Shown here one piece after another: positions 1 through 8,304 of a stretch of 64,000 nucleotides of DNA. The DNA is from an uncultured Acidimicrobiaceae bacterium. Lineage in GTDB: Bacteria; Actinomycetota; Acidimicrobiia; Acidimicrobiales; Ilumatobacteraceae. A program made the translations under genes and the position numbers. Position 1 is the first letter of the stretch; each line of letters starts with the position of its first letter. The notes beneath the pieces are model-generated. The model saw nothing but the letters and a program-made list of their open reading frames with translations. It was not told the DNA's origin and made no database searches. Where the stretch lies: contig CAIXIJ010000045.1 in NCBI GenBank assembly GCA_903919455.1, positions 48,859-112,858 of the forward strand. Reading direction: 5' to 3'.

Positions 1-1136
1 TGCACGACCTCGACCGCGGCCGGCGTGCCGGCACCGATGCCGAACAGATCGAGTACCTCCGGCTCACGCAGGCGCTCGGCGTGCTGCACCAAGAAGGCGG
101 CGGCCCGTTCGAGGCCCTCGACCTGCCGGCCGACACCCGCCATCTCGACTTCTATCTCAACGCGATCCGGCATCTCGACAAGAACTGGCAGGCCATCGCG
201 TTGGGCCGCGAACGTGCCGCCGACGCCATCGACATGGCAGCCATCTCGCTGGGCACCGACCGCGATGGCATCGTCGACGACCCAGCCGTGATGGCCATCA
301 TCAACACGAACACACCGCTCACGCTCGACATCCCGATGGCCGAGGGACTGATGGAGTTGGCCGCAGCCGGCCAAGTGGTGTGCATCACCCCGTTCACCCT
401 CGCCGGAGCCATGGCTCCGGCCACGGTGGCAGGGGCTTTGGTGCTGCAGCACGCAGAGGTGCTGGGAGTGAACGTGCTGGTGCAGCAGGTGCGGCGTGGC
501 GCCCCGGTGATCTACGGCTCGTTCACCTCCAACGTCGATATGCGCAGTGGCTCACCCGCGTTCGGCACGCCCGAGTACACGAAGGCGGCGCAGGCCAGTG
601 GTCAACTGGCCCGCCGTGTGGGGCTGCCCCTGCGATCGTCGAACGTCACCGCGTCTAACACCGTCGATGCGCAGAGCACCTACGAGAGCGCGATGTCGCT
701 GTGGGGCGCGCTGATGGGCGGGGCCAACCTCATCAACCACTCGGCCGGTTGGCTGGAGGGTGGGCTCACCGCCTCGTACGAGAAGCTCATCATCGACGCC
801 GAGATGCTGCAGATGTTCGTGGAGTACTTCCGCCCCATCGAGGTGAGCGACGACACCCTGGCACTGGACGCCATCGCTGCCGTTGGCGCCGGTGGGCACT
901 TCTTCGGGTCGCCGCACACGATGGAGCGCTACGAAACCGCGTTCTACTCGCCGCTGGTCTCCGACTGGCGCAACTTCGAGACGTGGCGAGATTCCGGCAG
1001 CGTGGATGCGACGCACCGGGCGAACGGACTGTGGAAGCATTTGCTGGAGGACGCGGTCGACCCGCCCCTCGACTCGGCCATCGACGAGGCGTTGGCCGAC
1101 TTCGTGACCCGAAGAAAGAAGGTACTGCTGCCATGA
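1..1136 (+). CDS. Trimethylamine methyltransferase (MttB) family protein, 5' truncated by window edge
   Basis: The frame is open from base 3, so the start lies outside the window. At least 377 residues are visible. The sequence resembles the C-terminal TIM barrel of the MttB superfamily, with conserved stretches such as TNTPLTLD, CITPFTLAGAMAPAT and the Gly-rich end LMGGANLINHSAGWLEGG. Family members move a methyl group from a quaternary or tertiary amine to a corrinoid protein. True MttB reads a UAG as pyrrolysine; no in-frame stop is read through here, so this is a non-pyrrolysine homologue, perhaps acting on a betaine-like substrate (inference). Its TGA overlaps the start of the next small gene (ATGA), suggesting translational coupling. 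No corrinoid-protein gene is visible in the window. Confidence 0.85.
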   Translation, partial: HDLDRGRRAGTDAEQIEYLRLTQALGVLHQEGGGPFEALDLPADTRHLDFYLNAIRHLDKNWQAIALGRERAADAIDMAAISLGTDRDGIVDDPAVMAIINTNTPLTLDIPMAEGLMELAAAGQVVCITPFTLAGAMAPATVAGALVLQHAEVLGVNVLVQQVRRGAPVIYGSFTSNVDMRSGSPAFGTPEYTKAAQASGQLARRVGLPLRSSNVTASNTVDAQSTYESAMSLWGALMGGANLINHSAGWLEGGLTASYEKLIIDAEMLQMFVEYFRPIEVSDDTLALDAIAAVGAGGHFFGSPHTMERYETAFYSPLVSDWRNFETWRDSGSVDATHRANGLWKHLLEDAVDPPLDSAIDEALADFVTRRKKVLLP

Positions 1137-1240
1137 GCATCACCGACGGATTCTGCGACGACTGCGGCGCCTACATCGGCGAGGGCCCGGACAGCCGCGA
1201 CTCGTGCCCGAACTGTGGCGCCGAACTCGACGACGAGTAA
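1133..1240 (+). CDS. Tiny zinc-ribbon protein (35 aa) coupled to the MttB-family gene
   Basis: The ATG at 1133 overlaps the upstream stop in an ATGA arrangement. The product is only 35 residues, with two CxxC knuckles (CDDC at residues 8-11 and CPNC at 25-28) about 14 residues apart and an acidic tail ELDDE. This is a minimal rubredoxin-like or zinc-ribbon fold. I do not recognise a named family. The overlap with a methyltransferase gene suggests an accessory or metal-delivery role, but that is inference. The Cys spacing and the coupling make a chance ORF unlikely. Confidence 0.6.
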   Translation: MSITDGFCDDCGAYIGEGPDSRDSCPNCGAELDDE

Positions 1241-1267
1241 CGACGACGGCGACGGCGACGGCGACGA
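1241..1267. repeat. GGCGAC hexamer tandem repeat
   Basis: Directly after the small zinc-ribbon gene there is a run of three to four GACGGC/GGCGAC units. The rest of the gap to 1404 holds no convincing gene; a minus-strand frame over it has no start context or recognisable protein. Confidence 0.7.
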
Positions 1268-1403
1268 ATAGCGCAGGTTCAGGCGCCAGCGTGACGTAGT
1301 GCTCATCGGCGAACACCACGGTCTGCGTATCGACACCTGCCGACGCGCACATCACCGTCCATTCAGGTATCGGTTCCGGGCACGTTGAATCGCTCAGACG
1401 TAC

Positions 1404-1439
1404 GGAAACCCTGTCATACCCCTTCCGTACCGTTGCGAC
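1404..1439 (+). promoter_or_regulatory. Conserved 36-bp element abutting a DUF222 start codon (copy A)
   Basis: These 36 bases end exactly at the ATG of the DUF222 gene at 1440. They match 30 of 36 positions of 49897-49932, which sits in the same place before the DUF222 gene at 49933. The shared core is GGAAACCCTGTCA followed by ACCCCTT and CGTA. There is no purine-rich ribosome-binding site, so a promoter and operator for a leaderless transcript is the simplest reading. The function is inferred. Confidence 0.6.
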
Positions 1440-2756
1440 ATGACCACCACCATCAGCTCCCCCGCCGCTATTTCCCAATTCCCCGTGCCGCTGGAACACC
1501 TCGAAGCCGCCATCTGTCAGGGTGCCGCCAACCTCACCTCAGCCGAACACGGTTGGTTGTTGTCGGTGGCCGAGTTCGATCGACGACGTGGTTGGCAACG
1601 ATGGGAATGCCACAGCGCAGCGCACTGGCTGAGCTGGCAGGTGGGGCTCGACATGCGGTCCGCCCGCGAGAAGGTCCGTGTCGCACGAGCGCTGGAGGTG
1701 TTCCCGCTCATCTCGGCGGCGATGGCCGACGGCCGCCTCTCCTACAGCAAGGTGCGCGCCATCACCCGCATCGCCACCCCGGCCACCGAGCAGGCGCTGG
1801 TGGAGATGGCGCTGGCTGGCACCACGAACCATGTGGAACGCATCGTGTCGTCGTATCGGCGAGCAGCGCCGGCGCCCGAGCAACGGGCGGCGGCCCAGTG
1901 GGCGCGGCGTGGCCTGCACCACGAGGTGCAGCCCGATGGCACCGTGCGCATCAGCCTCGTGCTCCCTCCCGAACAGGCGGCCACCGTGCTCTCTGCCATC
2001 GAGCACTTCACCCATGCCTCCGAGCCCTTGGCCGACGGCAGCTGCGAAAGCCGCGCCACTCGCCGCGCCGATGGCGCCGTGCAGATGGCCGTCACCGCGC
2101 ATGCGGCCGCGCACGGCGAGCCCACGTCGGCGCCGCAGTACCTCGTCACGCTGCACGCCGACCTCGATGCGCTGACCGGCGGCGACGGCGAGTGCGCCGT
2201 TAGCGCCCACGGCGATGCATGCGAGTTACCGATCGGTGTGGCCACCAGCACCGCGTTGCGCATGCTGTGCGACTGCGATGTGCAGACCGTGCTGGAGCGC
2301 AACGGGCAGGTAGTTGGCATCACCGAACGGTCATCGGTGGTCACGGGGAAGCTCCGGCGCCTGGTGTTGGCCCGCGATCGGCATTGCCAGTTCCCCGGGT
2401 GCTGCCGTGCCACCGGGCTGGATGTGCATCACATTCAGCATCGCGAACATGGCGGCACCAACCATCCCCACAACCTCACGTCGCTGTGCCGATACCACCA
2501 CCATCGCCTCCACGAAGCCGGGTGGCGCGCCGAGCGGCACGGCAGCGAGGTGCGATTCATCGCTCCCGATGGCCGCGTGGCCGGCAGCAACGGCCCGGCG
2601 CCCGCGGGCGACGCCACCGTCGTACATGCGCACCAACGCTTGGCTGCCGACGGCCGATGCCAGTGGCGAGGCGAACGTCTCGACATCCACGATGCACTGG
2701 CAGCCCTGTTCTCGCGGGAGCAACCAGCGCGCGGGTGGCACCCGAAAACTCCCTAG
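1440..2756 (+). CDS. DUF222 / 13E12-type HNH endonuclease-domain protein
   Basis: The 438-residue protein has an N-terminal alpha-helical DUF222 region and a C-terminal HNH nuclease domain. The HNH motif is visible as CQFPGCC (zinc Cys), DVHHIQHREHGG (catalytic His pair) and LTSLCRYHHHRLHE. Proteins of this type occur in many copies in actinobacterial genomes; their role is poorly known and some are DNA-damage inducible. The ATG at 1440 directly follows a 36-bp element shared with another DUF222 gene in the window. This copy looks complete. It converges on the sbtA-like gene, with a palindrome overlapping its stop codon. Confidence 0.9.
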   Translation: MTTTISSPAAISQFPVPLEHLEAAICQGAANLTSAEHGWLLSVAEFDRRRGWQRWECHSAAHWLSWQVGLDMRSAREKVRVARALEVFPLISAAMADGRLSYSKVRAITRIATPATEQALVEMALAGTTNHVERIVSSYRRAAPAPEQRAAAQWARRGLHHEVQPDGTVRISLVLPPEQAATVLSAIEHFTHASEPLADGSCESRATRRADGAVQMAVTAHAAAHGEPTSAPQYLVTLHADLDALTGGDGECAVSAHGDACELPIGVATSTALRMLCDCDVQTVLERNGQVVGITERSSVVTGKLRRLVLARDRHCQFPGCCRATGLDVHHIQHREHGGTNHPHNLTSLCRYHHHRLHEAGWRAERHGSEVRFIAPDGRVAGSNGPAPAGDATVVHAHQRLAADGRCQWRGERLDIHDALAALFSREQPARGWHPKTP

Positions 2757-2761
2757 GGAGT
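2748..2761. terminator. Perfect 14-bp palindrome at convergent gene ends
   Basis: ACTCCCTAGGGAGT is a perfect palindrome that overlaps the TAG of the DUF222 gene and lies 13 bp from the stop of the convergent transporter gene. It could form a short two-way hairpin terminator (5-bp stem, 4-nt loop). There is no T-run, so confidence is limited. Confidence 0.4.
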
Positions 2762-2773
2762 GTGAACGCCCCC

Positions 2774-3733
2774 TCAGGCCAGCGCCCTCGCGATGGCGAA
2801 GTACACCGGAACCCCGACGGCGAGGTTGAACGGGAACGTCACACCAAGCGAGATACCGAGCGCAAGCCCCGGGTTGGCTTCCGGTAGCGCCAGGCGTGTC
2901 GCCGCAGGAGCAGCGATGTAGGAGGCGCTGGCAGCCATCGTGGCGAGCACTCCGGCCCCGCCAGCCCCGAGACCTGCGGCCGTTCCGAGCAATACCCCAA
3001 AGGTGCCGAACACCAACGGCCCCACCATGCCGAATGCCACCACCTTGGCGTTCAGCACCTTCGTCGTGGTGAGCGCCGATGCGGCGGTAGCACCCATGTC
3101 GAGCAGGAACAGCGTGAGGAGGCCGGTGAACAGCCCGACGAACAGCGGCTCCACCTTGGTGAAGGTGGCGTCGCTTCCCACGGCGCCCATCACCAGACCA
3201 CCCGCCAACAGCAGCACGCTGCGGCCGGTGAGCACCTCGTGCACGGCCACCTTCCACGACGTGCTCGAGCCCTTCATCGAGGCGAGGATGAGGGCGATCA
3301 GAATGCCGGGCACCTCGAGCAACGCCACGAGAGCCGTCATGAATGGCTCCACGTCGAGCGCCGCCTCGGCCGCGAACACGGTGGCGGCGGTGAAGGTGAC
3401 CACTGACACCGAGCCGTAGTGCGCAGCGATGGAGCCGGCATCCGCTGTGGTGGTGCGCAGCAATCGGCGAGCGACCGCAAACACGACCACCGGCACCACC
3501 AGTGCCAGCACCAGTGTCGCCCCCAAGGGCAGCACGAAGTCGCTCATGTTCGTCGACTTGAGGGCGTGCCCACCCTTCAGGCCGATGGCCAGCAGGAGAT
3601 ACGTCGAGAGCCACGTGTGGATGGGGTCGGGAAGGCGAAGATCGCTCTTCAAGAAGACGGCCAGAGCGCCAAGCGCGAACGCAAGGACCGGGGGCGACGT
3701 GAGGTTCTCCACGGCAAGTTCGAACGAGTTCAA
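2774..3733 (-). CDS. sbtA: SbtA-type sodium-dependent bicarbonate transporter
   Basis: A 319-residue membrane protein of about ten hydrophobic segments that matches the SbtA permease family (Na+/HCO3- symport in cyanobacteria, also present in many bacteria). Diagnostic stretches include the N-terminal LTSPPVLAFALGA, FLKSDLRLPD, the AIGLKGG loop, HYGSVSVVTF and the C-terminal GISLGVTFPFN. Length agrees with the family (about 320-370). The gene is divergent from a winged-helix regulator across 91 bp. In a non-photosynthetic actinobacterium it would supply bicarbonate, for example to the biotin-dependent carboxylases encoded further along (inference). No PII-like SbtB gene is adjacent. Confidence 0.85.
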   Translation of the reverse strand: MNSFELAVENLTSPPVLAFALGALAVFLKSDLRLPDPIHTWLSTYLLLAIGLKGGHALKSTNMSDFVLPLGATLVLALVVPVVVFAVARRLLRTTTADAGSIAAHYGSVSVVTFTAATVFAAEAALDVEPFMTALVALLEVPGILIALILASMKGSSTSWKVAVHEVLTGRSVLLLAGGLVMGAVGSDATFTKVEPLFVGLFTGLLTLFLLDMGATAASALTTTKVLNAKVVAFGMVGPLVFGTFGVLLGTAAGLGAGGAGVLATMAASASYIAAPAATRLALPEANPGLALGISLGVTFPFNLAVGVPVYFAIARALA

Positions 3734-3765
3734 CCGCTTCTCCTGACGTCACATACCGGAATCTA

Positions 3766-3793
3766 TTGTCGTGTATTCTAGATCACCTATACT
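3766..3793 (+). promoter_or_regulatory. Predicted promoter of the winged-helix regulator gene
   Basis: TTGTCG (3766-3771) and TATACT (3788-3793) are separated by 16 bp and lie in an unusually AT-rich patch between two divergent genes. A transcript from here would start about 25 bp before the ATG at 3825. Confidence 0.5.
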
Positions 3794-3824
3794 GGAGGTG
3801 CGCCAATCCAGCAGGAGCACCGAC

Positions 3825-4124
3825 ATGACCGAGGCACCACCCGCCACCTCGTGGACCTTCCTCACCAACCACGCCCACGTGTTGCTGGCGATCGCCACCG
3901 AGCCCGATCTTCGGGTGCGCGACATCGCCGGCCGCGTCGGCATCACCGAGCGGGCCGTGCAGCGCATCGTCACCGAGCTGCAGGCAGCCGGCTATCTCGA
4001 GATCGTTCGCGAGGGTCGGCGCAACCACTACCGCATCGACGAGTCGAAGCCGATGCGCCACCCCGCGGAAGAACACCATCGCGTGGGTGAATTGTTGGAA
4101 GTGTTGCGCCACCGCTCGGGGTGA
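3825..4124 (+). CDS. Small winged helix-turn-helix regulator
   Basis: The chosen ATG at 3825 follows GCAGGAG by eight bases, giving a 99-residue protein; an upstream in-frame ATG would extend into promoter sequence. The protein is one winged-helix domain: VRDIAGRVGITERAVQRIV is the HTH with recognition helix, and YLEIVREGRRNHYRI the wing, as in MarR/ArsR-like proteins. There is no visible metal or ligand domain. Divergence from the bicarbonate transporter gene suggests that it controls that gene and itself. The family assignment is firm at fold level only. Confidence 0.75.
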   Translation: MTEAPPATSWTFLTNHAHVLLAIATEPDLRVRDIAGRVGITERAVQRIVTELQAAGYLEIVREGRRNHYRIDESKPMRHPAEEHHRVGELLEVLRHRSG

Positions 4125-4134
4125 CGCCGCTGGC

Positions 4135-4878
4135 TCAGTTGGCCAGCGAGCCGCCGTAGATCTGCCAGGCGAGCACGCTCTTGGCCACAAGGCTGAGCAC
4201 CAGATACACCTTCTCGCCATAGAGGTAGTCGCGCCAGCGACCCACGCCCCGGTACTGCAGCCACTGGTTCAGGCCAAAGGTGAAGAAGAACAACTGCTCT
4301 GCCACCACGATGCCGTAGACGAAACCGGGCACGGTGTCGGCGCCGATGACGTTCACCCAGATGGCCACCCACGGCGCTACACCGGCGATGGTGCCGAACC
4401 AGAACGGCATCATCGTGGTGGTCTCGCGGCCGGGCGGGTTCATCCGCTCCTGCAGCCAGCCGAACAGGATCATCGCCACATTCGCGCCGATCACCGCAAC
4501 CACGGCTGCGATGTCGGTGATGCCGCTGTACGAACCGATGAGCACGATCATCAATGTGGCGCTCACCGAGTACTCGACCCAGCGGAAGCGGTTGATGCCC
4601 CGTTGCAGGTCGGCCTCGTAACGGCCCCGCATGGCAGTAGCCGTGATGCAGTGATCGATGGCGGCCAGCGCCAGGAACACCGCCACCGCTGCACCAATCG
4701 GAAGGTCGAAGAACGCCTCGGGTGTACCGAGTCGCGTGCCCGGAGGACCCTTCGGGAAGGTGGATGTGATGGTGATGGCGAAATCGCCGGCCATCGCCAC
4801 GATGAGCACGGCCTGCAGGCCATGCAACGCCGTGAGACCGAGGTTCCACTTGCGCAAATTCGACAGTCGATCAGACAT
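4135..4878 (-). CDS. Heliorhodopsin
   Basis: A 247-residue seven-helix protein with the heliorhodopsin signatures: RKWNLGLTALH near the N terminus, GINRFRWVEYS in helix 3 (Glu102, probable Schiff-base counterion), the GLNQWLQYRGVGRWRDYLYG stretch, and SLVAKSVLAWQ in helix 7 with Lys233 as the retinal-binding lysine. Heliorhodopsins are retinal proteins with reversed membrane orientation and slow photocycles; most show no ion pumping and their job is unsettled. The ATG overlaps the stop of the upstream cupredoxin lipoprotein gene (ATGA), so the two are co-translated. A carotenoid oxygenase gene, a possible retinal source, lies 7.7 kb upstream on the same strand. Confidence 0.93.
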   Translation of the reverse strand: MSDRLSNLRKWNLGLTALHGLQAVLIVAMAGDFAITITSTFPKGPPGTRLGTPEAFFDLPIGAAVAVFLALAAIDHCITATAMRGRYEADLQRGINRFRWVEYSVSATLMIVLIGSYSGITDIAAVVAVIGANVAMILFGWLQERMNPPGRETTTMMPFWFGTIAGVAPWVAIWVNVIGADTVPGFVYGIVVAEQLFFFTFGLNQWLQYRGVGRWRDYLYGEKVYLVLSLVAKSVLAWQIYGGSLAN

Positions 4879-6461
4879 CAGTTCTCCACGCGGAAGGCAC
4901 CGCGCATCAGTGGGTGGACTCTGCAGAAGTAGGTGTAGGTGCCCACCGCCAGATCCGACGGAATGGTCCACGTGGTGCGATCCGCCGTGGGCGGCCCACC
5001 ATTGCCGAGTTGGCCTGAGTCGAAGATTACCGGGCCGTCGGCAAGCGGATAGGCGATACCCGTGCTCTGGTTGCAGGGCGCGGCGCAGGCCGTGATGGTG
5101 TGCCACTGACCGTTACCGATGTTCGCGTCCTTGCTGTCGAACGTGAACGTGCCACCGGGCTTCACGGTAGGCACAGCCTTGGCGATGGTCATGTCGCCCT
5201 GGCCGTAGACCCAACCGGCAATGTCGACAGTCGGCTTGGCCGGCTCCGACGGCAACGCCGTGAGGTCGAGGTACGTCGGGTCGGCATCACCGCCGTGGAA
5301 GTCGTTCTCCGGAAGGTGGCCGTGAGTGAGCATGCCCGGCTTGTCGACAGGGGTGGTGAACGGGTCGGCGAGGGCCGGGCCGCCGGTCTCGCCAAGCTCA
5401 CCGATCCAGGTGACCATGATGCCCATGCTCTCGTACCAACTCGCCCGTGCGCTGTCGTAGGTGGCCGTCGTGGAGAGCACGTCACCCTTCTTGATGACGG
5501 CGCGGTAGTCGGGCATGGTGACGGTCATTGACACGTCCCACGACACGGCACCAGCGGGCTCGTAGTAGTTGGCCTCGGACGTGAACAGGTGCGCCTTCTC
5601 GTCGCCACGCGCCACCCACAGGTCGGTCTGCAAGCCACCCGGGTGGAGGTGGCCAGCGGTGGCCACGATCACGCCGTCCATGGTGGAGGTCCACTCGTTC
5701 TTCGGCGCAGCACCCTTGTAGGGATCGGTGGCCTGATCCGGGTACGTGTAGGTGGCGCCGTCACCGGCGCCGCGCAGCGCATCGAAGACCGGATAGAGCT
5801 CGCCGTTCTGCACGTCCATCCATGCAGGGTGTGCCGGGATCATGCCGGCGGCCTCGGTGGCGGTGTCGGGGATGATGTCGATCTCGTACGTGATCCACAC
5901 CTTCTTGTTCTCGGGCGTGAGGTTGTGGAGCATGTAGTTCAGGATCCAGCGATCCGACGTCTGATAGCGGTAGCCGTAGGGCGAGGGCAGCGCCATCGAC
6001 GTCTTCTCCTCACCGGCGGCGAAGAAGCGTTCCGGCAGCGCCGAGGTGAGGTCCTTGCCCACCACGTTCAACCACACACCATGGTGTAGGTGCACCACGT
6101 CGACTCGAGGCGTGGTGCCGTCGTCGTACTTCAGGTCGGGGCGAATGCCCACGATCCAGCCGTTCATCTCCGGTTGCGGAACACTCCGGACGACGTCGAT
6201 GTTGTTCTGGCCCGGCTGGATGTCGAACGGTCCGTACTTCAACTTCAGCGTGGTGACGCCCGCCCGGGTGGGCAGTTCCGCCAGTGTGGTGGTGGTGCTC
6301 ACGGCCACCGTCGTCTGCGGGATCAGCGACGTTGTGGATGCCGCTGCCGTCTCTGGAGCAGCCGTTTCCGGTGCAGCCGACGGGGTGGACGTTGTTTCGG
6401 TAGCCGAGCACGCCACGAGTACCACCGCTGCCGCGGCAAGAAGGAAGGAGGGCCGTTTCAT
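4878..6461 (-). CDS. Lipoprotein with C-terminal cupredoxin domain
   Basis: The 527-residue protein begins with a lipoprotein signal (LAAAAVVLVACS, Cys18) and a Thr/Ser/Ala-rich linker, then a large domain with histidine clusters VHLHHGVW and AGHLHPGG, and ends with a plastocyanin-like domain. Likely copper ligands there are the His of QWHTITAC and the Cys, His and Met of YFCRVHPLM. The central domain recalls copper type II monooxygenase (PHM-like) folds in its paired HxH motifs, but I cannot assign it. It should sit on the outer face of the membrane. It is coupled by ATGA to the heliorhodopsin gene and starts 34 bp after the ABC transporter ATPase gene. Confidence 0.8.
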   Translation of the reverse strand: MKRPSFLLAAAAVVLVACSATETTSTPSAAPETAAPETAAASTTSLIPQTTVAVSTTTTLAELPTRAGVTTLKLKYGPFDIQPGQNNIDVVRSVPQPEMNGWIVGIRPDLKYDDGTTPRVDVVHLHHGVWLNVVGKDLTSALPERFFAAGEEKTSMALPSPYGYRYQTSDRWILNYMLHNLTPENKKVWITYEIDIIPDTATEAAGMIPAHPAWMDVQNGELYPVFDALRGAGDGATYTYPDQATDPYKGAAPKNEWTSTMDGVIVATAGHLHPGGLQTDLWVARGDEKAHLFTSEANYYEPAGAVSWDVSMTVTMPDYRAVIKKGDVLSTTATYDSARASWYESMGIMVTWIGELGETGGPALADPFTTPVDKPGMLTHGHLPENDFHGGDADPTYLDLTALPSEPAKPTVDIAGWVYGQGDMTIAKAVPTVKPGGTFTFDSKDANIGNGQWHTITACAAPCNQSTGIAYPLADGPVIFDSGQLGNGGPPTADRTTWTIPSDLAVGTYTYFCRVHPLMRGAFRVEN

Positions 6462-6495
6462 GGGGTGTTTCCTATCAGGTGCTCGGTGCCGATGG

Positions 6496-8304
6496 TCAGT
6501 TGTTGCTGAACGTGGGAATCACCGGGGTGTCGGCGAGGAGGCGCTTGGTGTACTCCTCGCGCGGATGCTGCAGCGTCTCGGCAGTGTCGCCAAGTTCTAC
6601 GATCTTGCCGTCGGACATCACCGCCACACGCTGCGCAATGGAACGCACCAGCGGAAGGTTGTGCGTCACGAACAGCATCGCCAGACCGAGGTCGCGTTGC
6701 AGGTCGACGAGCAACTCGATGATCGCCGCCTGCACCAGCACGTCGAGCGCCGATGTCACTTCGTCGCAGATCAGCATGTGCGGCTTGCTCACCAGCGCAC
6801 GGGCAATCGCCACACGCTGACGTTCTCCGCCCGACAACTGATCGGGATAGCGAGATCCGTAGGCGGAACTCAACGACACACGTTCGAGCATGCGGTCCAC
6901 CTCGATGGCGGCATCACGTGCGTCGACACCGGCGATGGCGAGCGGGCGGGCAATCGAATCGGCCACTGAGCGCCGCGGATGCAGCGAGCTGTACGGGTTC
7001 TGGAACACGTACTGGATGGACAACCGCTGCGCCACGGGGCGGTTGCGCGACGACTTCTCTAGCGGAGCGCCATCGAGCACGATCTCGCCCGTCCATTCGC
7101 GGTGCAGACCACCGATGGAGCGAGACAGCGTGCTCTTACCCGAGCCCGACTCGCCCACCAGCGCAACGCATTCGCCACGTTGAATGTCGAAGCTCACGTC
7201 GTGCACCACATTGGTGCCCGAGTAGCCCGCGTCGACGTGACGAATGCTCAGCGCGACCTCGCTCTCGCGCACCACGCGAGCCGTGGAGGCAACACGCAGT
7301 GCGGTGCGGTCGGGAACGCCGAACGCATGCACGCACCGCACCTGGTGCGGGCGGTCGGTGCCCACATCGGTGACCCCAGGGAACTCGGCCACACATTCCT
7401 CGGTGGCAAGCTCGCAGCGCAGCGCAAAGGCACAGCCCACCGGACGCTTTCCGGGCGAAGGCGCGCGGCCGACGAGACCCACCATCTGCCGATCGCCGTC
7501 CATCTCAGGCGCCGCAGCCACGAGGTAGCGGGTGTAGGGGTGTGCCGGGTTGGCGAAGATGTCGGCGGTGGATCCCTGTTCCACCACTCGGCCTGCATAC
7601 ATCACGGCCACCTGGTCGGCCAGCGTGGCCACCACGGCGAGGTCGTGCGTGACGTACAGCGCCGCAACACCGTGGCGCGCCGCGAGATCGCGGATGGTTT
7701 GCAGCACGTGTGTCTGGGTGCTCACGTCGAGGCCGGTGGTCGGCTCGTCGAGCACGATCACGGCCGGTCGACACGCGAATGCCATGGCCAGCCCCACGCG
7801 TTGCTGCTGGCCACCCGACAACTGGTGCGGGTAGCGACGCAGGAACTCCGGCACGCCGGGCAGCATTACTTCGCTGAGCACCTCGACCACGCGGGCTTCG
7901 CGCTCGGCCTGATTGGCGCCGAAGCCATGGGTCTCGAGTACTTCCAGGATCTGCTTGCCGATGCGCAGCGCAGGGTTCAGCGCCGTGCCCGGGTCTTGCG
8001 GCACGTACGACACGAGCTTGCCCCGCACGGAGCGCAACTCTTTGGCGTCGAGCCCGTTCAGATCGCGATCGCCGATACGGACGGTGCCGCCGTGGATGGC
8101 CACGCCGCGCCGAGCATGACCCAGCACGGCGAGCCCGATGGTGGTCTTGCCCGAACCGGACTCGCCCACCAAGCCCAGCACCTCGCCGCGGCGAATGGTG
8201 AGGTCCACCTCGTCCACGATGTCGGCGCCGCTCTCGGCCACGTCGATGCGCAGCCCACGAATCTCCAGCGCAACGTTTTCCCTAGATTGCATGGTGCCGC
8301 TCAT
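6496..8304 (-). CDS. Oligopeptide/dipeptide ABC transporter, fused double ATPase (DppD-DppF type)
   Basis: The 602-residue protein carries two complete ATPase modules. Each has a Walker A (GESGSGKTT in the first, GESGSGKST in the second), an LSGG signature (QLSGGQQQRVG; QLSGGERQRVA) and a Walker B followed by Glu (VIVLDEPT; LICDEVTS). A peptide-transporter C-terminal Cys-rich segment (GCAFALRCELATEEC) follows the first module, as in DppD. It would power uptake of the peptide or other solute bound by the 10175-11842 lipoprotein. The start is the ATG at 8304, which overlaps the preceding permease stop (ATGA). Confidence 0.92.
   Translation of the reverse strand: MSGTMQSRENVALEIRGLRIDVAESGADIVDEVDLTIRRGEVLGLVGESGSGKTTIGLAVLGHARRGVAIHGGTVRIGDRDLNGLDAKELRSVRGKLVSYVPQDPGTALNPALRIGKQILEVLETHGFGANQAEREARVVEVLSEVMLPGVPEFLRRYPHQLSGGQQQRVGLAMAFACRPAVIVLDEPTTGLDVSTQTHVLQTIRDLAARHGVAALYVTHDLAVVATLADQVAVMYAGRVVEQGSTADIFANPAHPYTRYLVAAAPEMDGDRQMVGLVGRAPSPGKRPVGCAFALRCELATEECVAEFPGVTDVGTDRPHQVRCVHAFGVPDRTALRVASTARVVRESEVALSIRHVDAGYSGTNVVHDVSFDIQRGECVALVGESGSGKSTLSRSIGGLHREWTGEIVLDGAPLEKSSRNRPVAQRLSIQYVFQNPYSSLHPRRSVADSIARPLAIAGVDARDAAIEVDRMLERVSLSSAYGSRYPDQLSGGERQRVAIARALVSKPHMLICDEVTSALDVLVQAAIIELLVDLQRDLGLAMLFVTHNLPLVRSIAQRVAVMSDGKIVELGDTAETLQHPREEYTKRLLADTPVIPTFSNN

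Noticed and set aside
1140..1499. Minus-strand frame of 119 codons over the gap after the zinc-ribbon gene
   Set aside because: Part of it reads smoothly, but it has no ribosome-binding site, ends in Arg-rich shadow sequence of the zinc-ribbon gene and overlaps the start of the DUF222 gene.
2331..3752. Long minus-strand frame running across the end of the DUF222 gene and sbtA in another register
   Set aside because: Low-complexity Gly/Arg/His composition and no family features; it overlaps two well-supported genes.
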